DNA from: Methanobacterium_B sp963703015
GTDB taxonomy: Archaea; Methanobacteriota; Methanobacteria; Methanobacteriales; Methanobacteriaceae
DNA: 64,000 nucleotides
Direction of reading: 5' to 3'
Assembly (NCBI GenBank): GCA_963703015.1
Contig: OY969779.1
Span: forward strand, 558,001 to 622,000
The position numbers were made by a program, and so were the translations under genes. Numbering within the stretch: the first letter of the stretch is position 1; each line of letters begins with the position of its first letter. The notes under the pieces were generated by a model that had not been told where the DNA came from, did not search any database, and was given only the letters and a program-made list of their open reading frames with translations. Shown in pieces: positions 25,958-36,671 of this stretch.

Positions 25958-26794
25958 TTATTCTTTTTTTATTAATTCATAGATATCTTCACGTCTATTT
26001 TTTAAAAGTGGAAGTTCTTCACGTATTTTATTGACCAGATCTTCGTTTATGGTTGCATAAACTATGGTTTCTTCTTCCTTGGCAGTTTCAACAACATCAC
26101 CCCATGGATCAACCACCATGGAATGTCCGTATGCAACGTAGGATAGTTCATCATTTTTTGCAGGTGATACAGCTGCCATGTATATTTGGTTATCAATGGC
26201 ACGTGTTTTAAGGGTGGTTTCCCAGTGTGCAGGTCCTGTTGTCATGTTAAATGCTCCTGGTACCACAACGAGTTTCGCACCTTCCATTGCCATTAACCTG
26301 AAGAGTTCAGGAAATCTTAGATCAAAACATATGGCCACACCAAACTTCATTATAGGGGTGTCTATCACAGTGATCTTTTCTCCAGGGGTTATGGTGTCGG
26401 ATTCTTTGAAATTTATCCCATCACTAACATCAACATCGAAGAGATGGATTTTCCTGTGAACATCCAACACATCACCATTATCATCAAAGATGAAGCTTGA
26501 GTTGTAAATATTTCCTCCATCCTCCTCTGGTATGGAACCTGCAACTACATAAACATTATTTTCATCTGCAGCCCTTGAAATTGCCATTAAAGACTTGCTT
26601 GTCCTTCTATTTTCAGCATACTCCACAAACTTATCATTATCATATGGACAGTTAAACATCTCTGGAAGTACAACCATGGTTGCACCGCGACCACTGGCTT
26701 CCTTGATCATGGAGACTGCCACTTTGAGGTTTTGTTCCTTATTCTCAACCACATTCATCTGACACAGAGCTATTTCAAAGCTTTTTTTCTTCAA
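25958..26794 (-). CDS. Carbon-nitrogen hydrolase (nitrilase superfamily, omega-amidase-like)
   Basis: This 278-residue protein has the full catalytic triad: E45 (VVLPEMF), K115 (HRKIHLFD) and C156 (ICFDLRFPE). The Nit2/omega-amidase-like motif FDVDVSDG and the C-terminal NRREDIYEL are present. Enzymes of this branch hydrolyse amides such as deaminated glutathione or alpha-keto-glutaramate. The exact substrate here is not certain. The start is TTG, with GGTGAAACTAG at correct spacing. The gene stands alone, convergent with the HEAT gene. Confidence 0.9.
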   Translation of the reverse strand: MKKKSFEIALCQMNVVENKEQNLKVAVSMIKEASGRGATMVVLPEMFNCPYDNDKFVEYAENRRTSKSLMAISRAADENNVYVVAGSIPEEDGGNIYNSSFIFDDNGDVLDVHRKIHLFDVDVSDGINFKESDTITPGEKITVIDTPIMKFGVAICFDLRFPELFRLMAMEGAKLVVVPGAFNMTTGPAHWETTLKTRAIDNQIYMAAVSPAKNDELSYVAYGHSMVVDPWGDVVETAKEEETIVYATINEDLVNKIREELPLLKNRREDIYELIKKE

Positions 26795-27048
26795 CTAGTT
26801 TCACCATCCACATTAACCTAACACATACTTCATCAAACAAGATTAGCCTCTTTCATTTCAAGGTTTAATTTAAGTTTATTTTATATTTCTAAACTAATTT
26901 TTGGGAATGGAAATAATTTTTGATTCCCACGATTCAAAATATAATACTTTCATTAGTTTTCCAAACTAAAAACTTCCACATCCAATTTAAACTTTTAAAA
27001 AGATGGTTTTAAAAAAATCTATATAGAAATAAAACCAAATATAGTGGT

Positions 27049-27312
27049 ATGAATTCTGGAAACAGTGAGGATAGCCCAAAATTTTTAGTGGTTGTGGAAA
27101 GGGATAAATGTACGTCTTGTGGAACATGTGAAGATGCATGTCCTGAACTCTTTGAATTAGACTCTGAAAGTCTGGCCCATATTAAAGGTTCTAAAAGAGT
27201 GGGAAACAACGATGAACTAGGCGTAGAAACTGAAGATTGTAGTTTAGATGCTGCTGAGAGCTGTCCAGTTATGTGTATTCATGTTTACGAAGATGGTGAA
27301 GAACTGATCTAA
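27049..27312 (+). CDS. Small ferredoxin (single 4Fe-4S or 3Fe-4S cluster)
   Basis: This 87-residue electron carrier has CTSCGTCEDACPELFELD near the N-terminus and ESCPVMCIHVYE near the end. Cys at CxxCxxC...C and the late CP supply one cluster, with another Cys at DCSLDAAESCP. This matches the single-cluster archaeal ferredoxin type. TATA-like TCTATATAG is about 25 bases before the ATG, so the mRNA is probably leaderless. A TIR-like gene follows 17 bases later, likely in one operon. Confidence 0.88.
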   Translation: MNSGNSEDSPKFLVVVERDKCTSCGTCEDACPELFELDSESLAHIKGSKRVGNNDELGVETEDCSLDAAESCPVMCIHVYEDGEELI

Positions 27313-27329
27313 ATTTGTGGTGAAAAGTT

Positions 27330-27737
27330 ATGATGGAAGAGGAATCAGAGATTTACAGTTTATTTATAAGCCAGCTCGACGAAACAACCTACGAATATGA
27401 CAGGTTAATAGGAAAACTCAGCTCAGTTGAGGGTTTTAAATTTGAAGATCATTCAGTTCCAGGGAAAACTTCAAAGGAAGAACTTGAAGACCAGATGAAA
27501 GATGTTGATGCTGTGGTAATTTTATCAGGCCTTTATTCAGCCGATAAAAGCCTAATAGAAAGGGAAATAGATGTTGCAAAGACACTTAAAAAACCCATCA
27601 TAATTGTAAGACCCTACGGAATGGAAAATGTTCCAGGAAAAATCGAAGAAGCTGCAAATGAAGTTATTGGATGGAATGCTGGTTGCATAATCGATTCAAT
27701 TACCGAAACCCTGGAAGAAGAGGAAGATGATTTATAA
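27330..27737 (+). CDS. TIR-like (DUF1863/MTH538-type, ThsB-like) protein
   Basis: This 135-residue protein is a flavodoxin/TIR-like alpha/beta domain: SLFISQLDETTYEYDRLIGKL, DVDAVVILSGLYSADKSLIEREID, KKPIIIVRPYG and a very acidic tail (EEEEDD). It fits the DUF1863 family, named for M. thermautotrophicus MTH538 and including the ThsB sensor proteins of Thoeris anti-phage systems. No ThsA-like NADase (SIR2/SLOG) is nearby, so a defence role is unproven. GGTGAAAAG precedes the ATG. It follows the ferredoxin gene with a 17-base gap. A MoxR-VWA pair lies 123 bases downstream. Confidence 0.75.
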   Translation: MMEEESEIYSLFISQLDETTYEYDRLIGKLSSVEGFKFEDHSVPGKTSKEELEDQMKDVDAVVILSGLYSADKSLIEREIDVAKTLKKPIIIVRPYGMENVPGKIEEAANEVIGWNAGCIIDSITETLEEEEDDL

Positions 27738-27860
27738 TTTAAATATCCTTATTCCTTTCAAATAATTATATAATTTTTTTTTAATTGAAAATTATTTTTT
27801 TTCTTTGGTTGTTTACGAAATAAATAATTTTATTATTTCCAAAAACCAAATACTGATCCT

Positions 27861-28712
27861 ATGAAGACCCATGATCTAAGCATGGAAGAACTTGAAAAAA
27901 AACTCATAAAGAACAATTACATTCCAGATAAAAACACATTAATAACTGTTTATTTAGCATTTAAACTTAAAAAACCTTTGATTGTGGAAGGACCTCCCGG
28001 TGTTGGTAAAACAGAACTTTCAAAGGCCATAAGCAGAAGTTTTAACATGGAATTTTTCAGGGTTCAATGTTACGAAGGAATAACCTTCGAACAGATAGTT
28101 GGTGAGTGGAACTACCAAAAACAGCTTTTGCACCTTGAAATGAATAGGATAAAGGAGATTAAGGAAACTGATCTCGATGTTTTTCATGAAGAATTTTTTA
28201 TTAAAAGGCCACTACTTCAGGGGTTCATGAACACCGACCCATCCATCATCCTCATCGATGAAATTGATAAGGCAGACGAAGAAGTTGAAAGCTTTCTGTT
28301 ACAGGCCCTTGGAGAAAGTCAAATAACAGTCAACGACCTAGGAACCTTCGAACTCAACAACGATCTCATGGTTATAATGACATCCAACTCACAACGACAA
28401 CTATTAGATGAAACCAAGGACAGATGTCTGTTTTTATACATTGATTATCCAACTCCAGAAAGGGAGATGGAAATTGTAAAGGCAACCCTTCCTGATGCAT
28501 CGCAAAAACTGATTGAAAGTGTTGTGGAAAGGATAAATGAACTTAGAAACATGAACCTGGTTAAAAAACCCTCGATCAGAGCGACCATTGACTGGGTTAA
28601 AACACTCATGAATTTCAATGAAACTGAATTAAACCCTGAAAATTTCAAAGACACTGTATCAGTTGTTTTAAAGAGTGAAGATGACAAGAAGAAAGTCATG
28701 AAAAAATACTAA
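27861..28712 (+). CDS. MoxR-family AAA+ ATPase
   Basis: This 283-residue AAA+ ATPase has Walker A GPPGVGKT (about 44-51), Walker B ILIDEIDKAD (about 130-139), sensor 1 IMTSNSQRQ and an arginine finger region KDRCLFLYIDYP. MoxR proteins are chaperone-like ATPases working with VWA-domain partners, for example in metal-centre insertion or complex assembly. The partner gene starts 10 bases downstream. The TATA-like ATAAATAATTTTATT at 27821-27835 is close to the ATG, with no ribosome binding site, suggesting a leaderless mRNA. Confidence 0.92.
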   Translation: MKTHDLSMEELEKKLIKNNYIPDKNTLITVYLAFKLKKPLIVEGPPGVGKTELSKAISRSFNMEFFRVQCYEGITFEQIVGEWNYQKQLLHLEMNRIKEIKETDLDVFHEEFFIKRPLLQGFMNTDPSIILIDEIDKADEEVESFLLQALGESQITVNDLGTFELNNDLMVIMTSNSQRQLLDETKDRCLFLYIDYPTPEREMEIVKATLPDASQKLIESVVERINELRNMNLVKKPSIRATIDWVKTLMNFNETELNPENFKDTVSVVLKSEDDKKKVMKKY

Positions 28713-28722
28713 AGATTTTATT

Positions 28723-29865
<1,143 letters not shown>

Positions 29866-30230
29866 TCCAAATTCAACGATAAATACAACTACAATATCCA
29901 TGGTTTAAATGAAAGTAGTTAATTACTTACTTAAAACTTTGAGTAGTTCATCCATAATACTGTTAGACAATTGCAATATAATGAATGTCTGGTTTAAAAA
30001 GACTATTTTTAAACTGCATCACATAGATTGGACATAATCATTTCATCTGTTTTTATGTTTTTCCCTCCAATGAGATATGGAAATTTTCCTGTGGAGATCA
30101 TAGATTTGTAAAAGTTTATAAATAAAATATGGAAAAAAATAATACTGATGACTGTTAAAATGGATATTTGTTCATGAAAATGTTTAATCTGATATACATT
30201 AATACCAACTAGCCATAGGAAAATGTTAAG
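29866..30230. other. Gap before the FHA gene
   Basis: There is no convincing gene in these 365 bases. A TATA-like AGTTTATAAATA at about 30113-30124 may serve the following gene. AGGAAAA near 30217 could be its ribosome binding site. Confidence 0.4.
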
Positions 30231-30772
30231 ATGAGTTTGGGCAAAATTTTGACGATAATACTTTTCATCACTGCTTTGGGATTAGTTATTCCCTGATTAT
30301 TTTTGGATTTGAAGATTTTTCAGCATGGTTTCAAAAGGTATTCATAGACCTTGGCTTTGCAGTGATAATGGCAGTAATTGTTGGATTAGTAATAGACAGA
30401 ATCTACAGAAAGTACGCACCCCAGTCTAAAATATTAAAGACCACCATGACACATAATCCCAGTAACAATATTTCCTTTGCCAAATTAATCCTTCCAAACA
30501 ACAACAACATCCTAGTTGACGGTGCTGAAAGGGTTGTTGGAAGAGAAGATTTTGTTGGGGTGATATCCACCGACAAACTTCTCTACATTGGGAAGGATCA
30601 TCTAAAAATAACCAAAGATGGGGACAACTTTTACCTCCAAGATTTAAACACCAAAAACGGCACCAAGATAAATGGGGAAACTCTTCTATCCAACGAAAGA
30701 AAACTGCTTAACTCTGGAGACGAAGTAGAAGTTGGACAAACAGTGAAGATCTACTACCATAAAAAGACATAA
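30231..30772 (+). pseudogene. Membrane-anchored FHA-domain protein, frameshifted
   Basis: An ATG at 30231 opens MSLGKILTIILFITALGLVIP and stops at TGA 30294. The neighbouring frame continues with LIIFGFEDFSAWFQKVFIDLGF, a second helix (IMAVIVGLVIDRIY), and an FHA domain (about 30520-30770: RVVGRED, GKDHLKIT, LQDLNTKNGTKING). Adding one C to the CCC at 30291-30293 would restore a single protein of about 181 residues with two membrane helices and a cytoplasmic phosphothreonine-binding FHA domain. Causes could be mutation, sequencing error or frameshifting. Translation of the FHA part alone could start at GTG 30362 or ATG 30368. A PPP phosphatase gene faces it. Confidence 0.7.
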
Positions 30773-30812
30773 AAAAAGCCACTACCAAATAAATACGTTC
30801 TTATTTCTAAAT

Positions 30813-31601
30813 TTAACTGTACCAGTGCAAGTTTTTTTCCATACTAAGCAAATCTCTTGCTTTGCTGATGTTGTTTTTAAGGTTTACAACCAAATACGAC
30901 TTTTTCCCCAGGGAAAAACTGGATGAAACAACTAACTGTTTATCGTAAACCAATTTCACCCCATCAACAGGGGTGTGACCAACTACCATGGCATTGGACC
31001 CAACCACCCCCAGAAAATTGTTTAGATCATCCCTTGTGAAATTTTCCTCCCTGTTCCAGAGTAGCTGGTAGAGTTTTTGATTATCCTCACCATAGCCATT
31101 GTCAGTGATATGCACAATATCTTCAATGGAGTTAACATGTCTTGGAGGACCACCATGACTTATAAATAATTTATTATCAGTTTTAACTGCCACCGGAAGT
31201 TCTTTAAAAAAATTCTGATACTCATGAAGCTTAAATTCCCAATCCTTCTTGAATCGATCCTTCAATAATGATTTAAAACTGTGTGATTGATTTACACCAC
31301 CTTTGTAAACCGAAACCATGGAGATTGCCGACCATTCATGGTTACCAAGCAAAGCATGGAAATTTTTAAAGTTTTTAAAGTGGTGCATCACAGATTCCAA
31401 AATATCAATGGATCTGTCATCCTTCCTACCCATGGCATGTATAAAATCTCCTGTAATAATGAAATGGATATTTTTTTCGCCATACTTTTTCCATAACTCC
31501 AAGTATTTATTGTAGTCTGTAAGGTTACCATGAATGTCAGTTACAATAATTGCATGACCCTTTTTAGGTAGTTCAATAAGTTTTCCCCTGTAAAACCCCA
31601 T
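30813..31601 (-). CDS. PPP-type metallophosphatase (Ser/Thr phosphatase-like)
   Basis: This 262-residue protein contains the PPP metal-site motifs DIHGN, GDFIHAMG, GNHEW, SHGG and GHTP in order, as in protein serine/threonine phosphatases and diadenosine tetraphosphatases. Context suggests protein dephosphorylation, because the convergent neighbour has an FHA phosphopeptide-binding domain, but this is inference. TATA-like ATTTATATACT lies about 25 bases before the ATG and no ribosome binding site is seen, so a leaderless mRNA is likely. Confidence 0.82.
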   Translation of the reverse strand: MGFYRGKLIELPKKGHAIIVTDIHGNLTDYNKYLELWKKYGEKNIHFIITGDFIHAMGRKDDRSIDILESVMHHFKNFKNFHALLGNHEWSAISMVSVYKGGVNQSHSFKSLLKDRFKKDWEFKLHEYQNFFKELPVAVKTDNKLFISHGGPPRHVNSIEDIVHITDNGYGEDNQKLYQLLWNREENFTRDDLNNFLGVVGSNAMVVGHTPVDGVKLVYDKQLVVSSSFSLGKKSYLVVNLKNNISKARDLLSMEKNLHWYS

Positions 31602-31821
31602 AGTATTAATTATTGATGGTTTAGTATATAAATTTGTATCTTTGCATCAAATATTCAATATTTATTGTGTAAATTTTCAGATATAATTGAATTTATTAAT
31701 ATTATTACTAAATTTTAATTCGAAGATACGTTTATTAAGTGCAATTTATAATAAAATCATGGTGACAATAAACAATTCAATATTAAAACGTTTGAAATTT
31801 TTATATCATTCTTAGATAACC

Positions 31822-33324
31822 ATGTTTAACAATAATTCTCGTACTGCACTCAATCAGAACCTGATTGCTTTTATCATTGCCTTCAGTGTTTTTATATGGT
31901 CATTTAGTGCAGGAATAGTAACAATTGCACTCCCTACAATATCCCAATACATGGATATTAACACCACCCTGGTATCATGGGTAGTTGTTGCCCATCTACT
32001 TGTTTTAACCAGTTTTCTCTTGATATTTGGTAAAATTGGTGATTATATTGGCTATAAAAACATTTACCTAGGCGGTTTATTCTTATTCACAGTTGGATCC
32101 TATCTTTCAGGAATTTCCCTTGGTATTACCCAGTTAATAGCATCAAGAATCCTTCAAGGCATAGGTTCGGCAATGCTGTTATCAATGACCCCTGCAATAA
32201 TTTCCAAGGTTTTTCCACACTCAACAAGGGGCGAAATATTTGGATTTATTTCACTTGCAACCACAGTTGGACTTTCCCTTGGTTACGGTGTTGGAGGTTT
32301 TGTAACAGAATACATGGGATGGCACTGGATATTCTTCGTAACAGTTCCTCTTGGAGCTGCAGCTACCATTTTAACCTACTTCTATTTCCCTAAACTTAAA
32401 CCTGTTAGTGAGTATCGCGGATTTGATCTGGTTGGATCATTTCTGATATTTTTAGCTGTTATCCTGCTAATAATGCCTATTGAAATGGGAAATAAACTAG
32501 GATGGACTTCTCCACTCATAATTGGGGGTTTAATATCTTCGGGAGTTGTATTTTTAATCTTCTACAAATGGGAACATGTTTACAAAAATCCACTCTTCCA
32601 GATATGTCTTCTCAAACAGAAACAGCTCAATCTTTCAATAGTAGCAGGTTTTATGACTAGTTTCGTTTTAACTGGAACCATATTTTTATTACCCTTCTAC
32701 TTTGAACTGATACTTAACTACGATACAGATGTTGCTGGAGTAATAATTCTCCTATCAACACTCCTCATAATTGTTGTGGGACCAATGTCAGGAAGGTTGG
32801 CAGATAAAATTGGTTCTAGATTACCAGCAATGTTCGGAGCAGTTTTACTTGCTGCCACCATGATAATATTCACCCTGATAGATCCTACAGTTGGAGAGTT
32901 TGGTGTGATACTGGTGGTAATAGCACTCATAATGAGATCATTGTCAGATGGAATATTTTCACCTGCAAACAACAAGCTAGTCATGAGCCACAGCCCACCT
33001 AAAATGGTTGGTTCAGTTTCAAGCCTTTTAAACACTGCAAAATATTTAGGATTAGTGTTGGGAGTTGTTATCTTTGAAACAATATTTGACAGTACAATCA
33101 GCCATTCATCAGGACATATGGAAGGTGTTACAGGGACCGGGGCTTTCCAGTACAGTGTACCCATTGAAACCCTTCTCACAGGATTTCACCATGCATTCCT
33201 AATTGGTGCTGTGATGTGTATTTTAATAGTTGCTGCATCATTCTTTGCACAAGAAAACTTAAATGTAAAGGACGAAATTGATGATGAAATCATCAGAGAA
33301 GATATATTTGAACCAGAAATTTAA
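31822..33324 (+). CDS. MFS multidrug exporter, DHA2/EmrB-QacA type
   Basis: This 500-residue transporter has about 14 hydrophobic helices. Motif A is GKIGDYIGYKNIY in the 2-3 loop; ASRILQGIGSAML and GYGVGGF in helices 4-5 fit the antiporter motif C region. The size and 14-helix layout fit drug:H+ antiporters of the DHA2 family. TATA-like TTTTTATATCATT is about 20 bases before the ATG, so it is probably leaderless. The gene stands alone, divergent from the phosphatase. Substrate is unknown. Confidence 0.9.
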   Translation: MFNNNSRTALNQNLIAFIIAFSVFIWSFSAGIVTIALPTISQYMDINTTLVSWVVVAHLLVLTSFLLIFGKIGDYIGYKNIYLGGLFLFTVGSYLSGISLGITQLIASRILQGIGSAMLLSMTPAIISKVFPHSTRGEIFGFISLATTVGLSLGYGVGGFVTEYMGWHWIFFVTVPLGAAATILTYFYFPKLKPVSEYRGFDLVGSFLIFLAVILLIMPIEMGNKLGWTSPLIIGGLISSGVVFLIFYKWEHVYKNPLFQICLLKQKQLNLSIVAGFMTSFVLTGTIFLLPFYFELILNYDTDVAGVIILLSTLLIIVVGPMSGRLADKIGSRLPAMFGAVLLAATMIIFTLIDPTVGEFGVILVVIALIMRSLSDGIFSPANNKLVMSHSPPKMVGSVSSLLNTAKYLGLVLGVVIFETIFDSTISHSSGHMEGVTGTGAFQYSVPIETLLTGFHHAFLIGAVMCILIVAASFFAQENLNVKDEIDDEIIREDIFEPEI

Positions 33325-33379
33325 TATTAGCCTATTTTCTATTTTTAATCATCAAATAAAAAAAAAAAAATGAAATATT

Positions 33380-34327
33380 TTATGGTAGGAAATTATAATT
33401 CACAATTTGTGAAAGTGTTAAATTATTTTGAACGTATCCAAACTGTTGTTGAAGACTGACCAGTTTCATGAGATTATTATTGTACTCATCATTTGGTTTT
33501 GCAATGAATTTAACATGTTCTAATGATGCAAGTTCAATGTTGGTGTTGGTTCCAAGTTTGTTTGAAACTATTAAAGCGGTTCCATTCAAATTTCCATTGA
33601 TGTAGTCAGTTGCTTCTTCATGTACCTTTAAAAACTTTCGTAGTTGGTCAGGCTTTTTTGTCATCATATCTTGGGTTGCAAATATCACACAGCATGGATG
33701 ATCATTCCATAGATCGCTTGAATATAGAAGTACATCATCGGACCCAGTTAAATTTGCCTGGGTAACGTAGGGTTCCCATGCTATATACGCCGATGCCCTA
33801 CCATTACTCATGGCTTCCTGCATGAGTGGTACTTCAAATTTGGTTATAGTGATGTTTGAAGTGCTTACATTGTTCTTCATAAGCATGTATCGCAATAAAA
33901 CATCCTGTATACTTCCAGGTCCAGGTTCTAAAATAGTTTTTCCATTAAGATCCGTTAGATTAGTTATGTTACTCCCATTCTCTACAACAATTCCACTTCC
34001 ATCTTCATTTACAGGAGCCACAATTTTAATGGTGGAATTTTTATCGATCGAACTAGTAATTGGAGTTATTCCACAAAATCCAACATCTAATTGATTTTTA
34101 TTGGCGGCATCTATCATGTCGGCACCATTTTTAAATGGTACCAGTTGCACCTTGAGACCTTCCTTCTGATACATATTCATGGCATTGGCAACAAAAAGTG
34201 CTGAATGATGATTGCTTGGAAGGTATCCGACAACTATAGTTTCTGATGTAACTGTATAATAGTCGTAAGTCCCGTAAACCATTATAGCTACCAGAACAAT
34301 CAATCCAATGTATAAAAATTTTTTCAT
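33380..34327 (-). CDS. ABC transporter solute-binding protein, NMT1/THI5 (SsuA/TauA) type, orphan
   Basis: This 315-residue protein has an N-terminal membrane anchor (FLYIGLIVLVAIMVYG). A periplasmic-binding fold follows: ETIVVGYLPSNHHSALFVA, the NMT1-like NGADMIDAANKNQLDVGFCG, GPGSIQDVLLRYML and YIAWEPYV. The family binds nitrate, sulfonates, taurine or thiamine precursors. No permease or ATPase gene is nearby, so it is an orphan. TTGGAGAAAAT precedes the ATG. The adjacent downstream gene is nucS, which is unrelated in function. Confidence 0.85.
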   Translation of the reverse strand: MKKFLYIGLIVLVAIMVYGTYDYYTVTSETIVVGYLPSNHHSALFVANAMNMYQKEGLKVQLVPFKNGADMIDAANKNQLDVGFCGITPITSSIDKNSTIKIVAPVNEDGSGIVVENGSNITNLTDLNGKTILEPGPGSIQDVLLRYMLMKNNVSTSNITITKFEVPLMQEAMSNGRASAYIAWEPYVTQANLTGSDDVLLYSSDLWNDHPCCVIFATQDMMTKKPDQLRKFLKVHEEATDYINGNLNGTALIVSNKLGTNTNIELASLEHVKFIAKPNDEYNNNLMKLVSLQQQFGYVQNNLTLSQIVNYNFLP

Positions 34328-34377
34328 ATTTTCTCCAAGGCCAATTCGAATTAATACAATATTCTGCCTACAAACAA

Positions 34378-35151
34378 TTAAGTTTTAGTATCCTGATTTT
34401 TGGAAAAGAAATCCAACGTGAGATTTTTATCCACCCCAAATTCTCGGGGAGGGTCTAATGGTTTGAATTCTAGTTTGAAACCTTCCAGAAGTTCAGCTGC
34501 ATCATCCGTTACAGATGGTGCCACTAAAATTCCCCTTACAAATTCTTTATGATCTGAAAAATCATCCAGATAACGTTTTAATTGTTTAACAGCATTGATC
34601 CCGGCCCTTCGACTTTTAAGTTCTAACACCACCACATTACCATTTTTATCCTTTCCAAACACGTCAATAAATCCTGTTGATGTGGGATATTCTTTGGTTG
34701 ATGGTCTAAATCCCTCTTCAATAATATCTGGAGTTTTAAATATCATTTCCCTCATATTTTCTTCATAGCCAGTTAATTCCAAATCCTTGTTATCGTTTCC
34801 ATTGTAGTAGGATGCCACGTATGTTTTGTGAATTACCACTTGCAGTCTTTCTGGAGGACTTCTCCTACTGCCCTCGAGTATGATGGTTCCATCCTTTAAT
34901 ATGGCGCTGCAGTTAGATTTTGGAGGCTGCCAATTCACTGGTTCTAGGTTGATGTTCTGATGAACCATGAAAGAACCATCTGATTTGATCATGACCATTC
35001 TATCCCCTGCTCCAAGTGTACTTCTGGCCCTACCATCATAGTTCACAGTACAACATGCAATTATTACTACAACTGCCTTTTTCGACAGTCCCTCATTAAT
35101 TATTTCAAATGTACGCTTGTGATCTGGATTTTCTTCAGACAAAAATTTCAT
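34378..35151 (-). CDS. nucS: Endonuclease NucS/EndoMS
   Basis: This 257-residue RecB-like nuclease has an N-terminal DNA-binding half with GRARSTLGAGDRMVMIKSDG and a C-terminal catalytic half with GFIDVFGKDKNGNVVVLELK. There Asp, Glu and the Lys of ELK form the metal site, followed by AVKQLKRYLDDF. NucS/EndoMS cleaves both strands at mismatches and gives a non-MutSL mismatch repair route in archaea. The TATA-like stretch about 25 bases before the ATG and the lack of a ribosome binding site suggest a leaderless mRNA. Confidence 0.93.
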   Translation of the reverse strand: MKFLSEENPDHKRTFEIINEGLSKKAVVVIIACCTVNYDGRARSTLGAGDRMVMIKSDGSFMVHQNINLEPVNWQPPKSNCSAILKDGTIILEGSRRSPPERLQVVIHKTYVASYYNGNDNKDLELTGYEENMREMIFKTPDIIEEGFRPSTKEYPTSTGFIDVFGKDKNGNVVVLELKSRRAGINAVKQLKRYLDDFSDHKEFVRGILVAPSVTDDAAELLEGFKLEFKPLDPPREFGVDKNLTLDFFSKNQDTKT

Positions 35152-35412
35152 GAACTACTTTTTAATAGACCTGCATAAAATAATTAACCATACCCCAATT
35201 TGAGTCATATCACTGAAGGGGTCTACCACCTAGTTATTTTTGAATCATTAAAATTATCTGACTGAAACTAGGTTTTGATCCTAAATTCCTGCATAAAACA
35301 AAATTTATATCCTTTTAAAGACCTAATTATTAATGTAGTATGAATCATTATCACTGGAAATTCAAAGTACAATTATTAATTATTTTAATGATGGGATTGG
35401 GAGGTTATTTGA

Positions 35413-36453
35413 TTGTTGAAGGATGCGAATGAACTGGCTATAGAAATTGTTGATAAACAGTTCGAATCAAAGAACAAATTTTACAAGTTTTATGGCGAAT
35501 CAGAGTTTAATAAATACATCGAAGATACTGAATACAGTCTTTCATATCTTTTTGAAGCAATTGAAGCATCCAGCCCCGAACTCTTTGAAGATTATATTTC
35601 CTGGGAGAGAATATTTCTGGTGAATCTCGGAATGCCTGAAGAGCTTTTGAAGGAAAGACTGGAAGTCATGGAAGATGTTATTATCAGAAATTTATCCCCT
35701 GAAAGGAGCAGCCTTGCTGTTAAATATATTGAAGACAGTATAGACCATCTTACAGAACCTTCTAAGTATGTTTCATTTGTAAATGAGGACCAACCCCTAG
35801 TAAAATTGTTGGAACAATACATTGACCTGCTTTTAAGTGGTGATCGTCATTCTGCAGGAAAAATGGTGATTGAAGCCGTTGATAATGGCATCAGTGTCAA
35901 GGATATTTATCTTAATGTTTTTCAAAGTTCTCTCTATGAAATTGGGAGGCTTTGGCAGGAAAATAAAATTACCGTTGCACAGGAACATTACTTCACAGCT
36001 GCAACACAGCTTATAATGTCCCAACTGTATCCCTACATCTCAAGAACAAAAAAAACTGGAAAAGTTTTGGTTGCATCCAGTGTTAGTAACGAGCTTCATG
36101 AAATTGGGGTGAGGATGGTTGCTGATTTCTTTGAAATGGACGGATGGAAAACAATTTATTTAGGTGCAAACACCCCAGGTGATGGTGTTATTGAGACAAT
36201 TACCACTAACCATGCGGATCTACTTCTCATCTCTGCAACCATTAGTTCTAACATAGGTGAGGTTGTGAGGCTCATTAGAAATGTTCGTTCATGTTCACAG
36301 TGTGGTGAACCTAAAATAATAGTCGGAGGTTATCCATTCGGTGTGGATAAAGAGCTGTGGAAGAAGGTTGGTGCTGATGGTCAGGCTGAAAATGCTGAAA
36401 GTGCGGTTTTACTCGCAAACAGCATAGTTTCAGAAGGATATGGCAGTATTTAG
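35413..36453 (+). CDS. B12-binding protein with CarH-like signature motifs
   Basis: The TTG start has a strong site (GGGAGGTTA) at normal spacing. The 346 residues divide into an N-terminal helical sensor-like part (1-125, unrecognised), a B12-binding_2 helical cap (130-210), and a Rossmann-like B12-binding domain (215-340). The cap has LWQENKITVAQEH, i.e. W181-x9-E191-H192. The cobalt-binding loop is ELHEIG (E227, H229, G232) rather than DxHxxG. Both motifs match the adenosylcobalamin-binding part of CarH/LitR light-sensing regulators. No MerR-type DNA-binding domain is present. A light- or redox-sensing adaptor is one option, a methyltransfer corrinoid protein another. Confidence 0.82.
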   Translation: MLKDANELAIEIVDKQFESKNKFYKFYGESEFNKYIEDTEYSLSYLFEAIEASSPELFEDYISWERIFLVNLGMPEELLKERLEVMEDVIIRNLSPERSSLAVKYIEDSIDHLTEPSKYVSFVNEDQPLVKLLEQYIDLLLSGDRHSAGKMVIEAVDNGISVKDIYLNVFQSSLYEIGRLWQENKITVAQEHYFTAATQLIMSQLYPYISRTKKTGKVLVASSVSNELHEIGVRMVADFFEMDGWKTIYLGANTPGDGVIETITTNHADLLLISATISSNIGEVVRLIRNVRSCSQCGEPKIIVGGYPFGVDKELWKKVGADGQAENAESAVLLANSIVSEGYGSI

Positions 36454-36671
36454 TTTGAACCTATCCAAGATATTATCCATTGTAACAATTTTCATAAAAT
36501 CCACAAAAAGGATATAATACAATGGATAATTTAATTACAAAAAATAATTGAAAAATTTATTTTCAAGAATATTTTTACAAAACTGATCCTTAAATACGGG
36601 TCTAGCATTATACAATAATTTAAGACTTGATTTAACGATACAGATTAACTTTATTTATGGAGGGAATTTTG

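Noticed and set aside
27330..27737. A complete Thoeris defence system
   Set aside because: Only a ThsB-like protein is present; no SIR2 or TIR-SLOG NADase partner is encoded nearby.
29919..30023. A short minus-strand frame ending MDELLKVLSK
   Set aside because: It has about 30 codons, no start site and no homology that I can recognise; too weak to call.
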